Shown one piece after another: positions 7,049 to 8,540 of a stretch of DNA of 8,540 nucleotides. Origin of the DNA: Lachnospiraceae bacterium (lineage in GTDB: Bacteria; Bacillota; Clostridia; Lachnospirales; Lachnospiraceae). The position numbers were made by a program, and so were the translations under genes. The stretch lies in NCBI GenBank assembly GCA_003489085.1, contig DNJM01000020.1, positions 1 through 8,540 on the forward strand. Direction: 5' to 3'. Numbering within the stretch: the stretch's first letter is position 1; each line of letters opens with the position of its first letter. A model generated the notes under the pieces. It did no database searches and was not told the origin of the DNA. It worked only from the letters and a program-made list of their open reading frames with translations.

Positions 7049-7077
7049 AGTATATCATATTGGTTACTTTCTGGCAA
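7049..7077 (-). promoter_or_regulatory. Predicted extended -10 promoter of the yifB-dprA-topA operon
   Basis: On the minus strand TTGCCA (7077-7072) is followed after exactly 17 bases by TATACT (7054-7049), with TG one base upstream of the -10 (extended -10, TGATATACT). The match is strong at both hexamers. Transcription should begin near 7042, leaving a leader of about 134 nt before yifB. A near-palindrome, 7027-7046, covers this start point. Confidence 0.75.
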
Positions 7078-7090
7078 TTCCTTGTCGTAA

Positions 7091-7133
7091 TAAAAGGTTC
7101 TCCCATGATTTTTATTTCATCATAGAAGAACCT
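7091..7133 (-). terminator. Intrinsic terminator after the permease gene
   Basis: On the minus strand AGGTTCT (7133-7127) pairs with AGAACCT (7101-7095). Inside, after a symmetrical three-base bulge on each side, ATGAT (7123-7119) pairs with ATCAT (7109-7105). A short TTTTATT tract follows the stem. It starts six bases after the permease stop codon and separates this gene from the yifB promoter. The T tract is short, so termination may be partial. Confidence 0.65.
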
Positions 7134-7139
7134 CTATTT

Positions 7140-8540
7140 CTAAATATCAAGTCCTGTTGTTTTCTCTCCTTTTTCCTCAGCTTCTTTTCTGCAGATTTCT
7201 TTAAATGCATCGATGGAGTCTTCCGATCCCATCATCCAGAGAATATCCCCCGCTTCAATCAATGTTGTGGCAGTCGGAAGTTCCAGAATCTTGCTGTAAG
7301 GAGTCATTAATCCCACAATCATCAGATGATAATGGTCCTGAATCCTTGACTCACGGATCAACTGATTACAAAATGTATCTGTCGGCAATACACGGTACTC
7401 GATACAGCTAAGAGGAGACTGCTTCTCCGCATCTCCGTAACCCATAAAATCTTTCAACGTAGAGATCGAATATTTCCCTCCAACATCCTGATAATCACGG
7501 AATCTGTCAAGGGCCTTCGCAACACCGACTGCGAATACACGATCCCCTGAATATACATATGTACTTCCTCCAGGCGCCAGAATAATCTCTGTTTTTCTTT
7601 CAATTTTAATAATAAATACATTCTGCCTGCGTCCCCAGTAAAGCTCCATGAGTGTTTTTCCCGCATATTCTGCATCTTTCGGAACTACAAAGGACATTAC
7701 TTTGTAATCTCTTTCGAAGCTGTCCACAAATCCCGGCAAAGAAATTGTCGCATTGTACTTTGACATATTCGCAAAAAGATACGCTGCTCTTGTAAGTGTT
7801 GAGTATTGTTTTCTGGCTCTGTAGTCTATCAGGTACAACACTCCTCCGACTGCCATCCATGCCGCAAAAATCAGTATTGCGATTCCCCCCATAAACACCG
7901 GCTGCCCCGGGATAAACAGAAGAAGGAATAAACCGGTCATACAAATTGCCGCAAACCATGCCATCGGCAAGCCGCCAGGAATTCTATACGGTCTCTTCAG
8001 TGCAGGTTCTTTCTTTCTCAAAATAATTAACGAATATGCTGTAATCACCCAACTTGCCACATAACCTGCAGCAGAAAAGCTTGTAAGTGCCCCGATCAGA
8101 CCACTTCCCAAAAATGGTCCAATCAGTGATGCTGCCAGACTGACCTTTAAGGCATTGTTAGGGTTTTGTAAACCGGATGCTACTTTGATAAGCTGAGTGG
8201 AACAATGCTCACTCGCGCCATCGCCATAAGAATCTGTGAGGATGCCATCATAAAACCATTCCATGTCGTAAGAAGGCCACATATCGCACCAATCAAAATC
8301 AATGCATAGATAGCATTTCCTAGTCCACCCGGATAGAGGGAACGGAACAAAAGCGCCGCAGACGGATTGGAAAATGTAATGAATTCTTTCCAAGGAAGCG
8401 CTCCTCCCAAAGTAACGAGCAATGCTGCATAGAAAATGCAAGACAGCACTACCGTCATTACTACCGTTTTCCCGACTCCCTTCGTATCTCCCCCGGCACT
8501 CTCAATTCCCTGCGGAATCGTCTCAAATCCGGCAAGAAAG
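7140..8540 (-). pseudogene. APC-superfamily permease with two C-terminal RCK_C (TrkA-C) domains; frame broken near 8183, 5' end outside the window
   Basis: The frame opening at 8539 encodes 119 codons beginning FLAGFETIPQGIES, the APC-type transmembrane 6 motif, through about two further membrane segments to IVPLSLSK and a TAG at 8182-8180. The frame one base back continues without a gap as VASGLQNPNNALKVSL for 347 residues to the stop at 7140. That part holds about four more membrane helices, a PYRIPGG loop, then two cytosolic RCK_C-like domains: about KVMSFVVPKDAEYAGKTLME to VFAVGVAKAL, and about LSCIEYRVLPTDTFCNQLI to ILWMMGSEDS. Separately, neither half would make a complete transporter. 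The family moves amino acids or related solutes at the membrane; RCK_C domains bind small ligands or ions, so gated transport is plausible. Substrate is unknown. The break may be a real deletion, a sequence error or, less likely, recoding. A terminator follows. Confidence 0.85.
8162..8186 (-). other. Frame-break site: A-AAG, UAG, short hairpin
   Basis: On the minus strand the upstream frame reads TCA AAG TAG. Stepping back one base at AAG gives GTA GCA and the downstream frame. The base before AAG is A, so a Lys tRNA could re-pair on AAA. Five bases after the TAG lies GGTTT-ACA-AAACC (8174-8162), a small five-pair hairpin. There is no canonical X XXY YYZ heptamer. A one-base deletion anywhere nearby would give the same picture. 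Confidence 0.6.

Noticed and set aside
7140..8441. A stand-alone 433-residue protein starting with ATG at 8441
   Set aside because: Its first 86 or so residues are out of the APC frame and resemble nothing, while the other frame over the same bases encodes typical permease helices. Only the part after about 8183 is real protein in this frame.
1..8540. Mobile elements, CRISPR arrays, tRNA or rRNA genes, toxin-antitoxin or defence systems
   Set aside because: I saw no direct repeat array, transposase, terminal inverted repeats, tRNA-like fold or defence gene. All large frames are accounted for by housekeeping genes and one transporter.

Overview
The window looks like a chromosomal housekeeping segment of a low-to-mid GC Firmicute, most likely Clostridia of the Lachnospiraceae type. 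Evidence is CodY, CIRCE-controlled groES-groEL, strong AGGAGG ribosome binding sites and the direct neighbourhood of dprA, topA and codY. The family assignment is inferred from gene content and order, not from a search. Every credible gene lies on the minus strand, so transcription runs from high to low coordinates.

From right to left: (1) 8540-7140 holds the C-terminal two thirds of an APC-superfamily permease carrying two RCK_C (TrkA-C) domains. Its reading frame is broken once, near 8183, and its 5' end is outside the window. A hairpin terminator follows its stop. (2) 7139-6909 is an AT-rich intergenic region with a strong extended -10 promoter and a leader of about 134 nt that may fold. 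(3) 6908-2111 is a compact operon: yifB/comM (AAA+ Mg-chelatase-like), dprA (ATGA overlap) and topA (26 nt gap). (4) codY (1986-1204) has its own promoter just past topA and ends in a good intrinsic terminator. (5) A 100-residue protein of unknown function (1132-830) sits between that terminator and the groE promoter. (6) groES (671-387) and the first 108 codons of groEL (324-1) follow a promoter with a CIRCE operator.

Functionally, YifB/ComM and DprA handle incoming or recombining single-stranded DNA, TopA relaxes negative supercoils, and CodY links GTP and branched-chain amino acid status to gene expression. GroES-GroEL is the chaperonin under HrcA/CIRCE control. The permease probably moves amino acids or a related solute and may be ligand-gated by its cytosolic RCK_C domains.

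No mobile element, CRISPR array, tRNA or rRNA was seen, and I found no convincing new multi-gene system. The points most worth checking are the frame break in the permease-RCK_C gene, the possibly structured yifB leader, and an extra CIRCE half-site inside the groE promoter.
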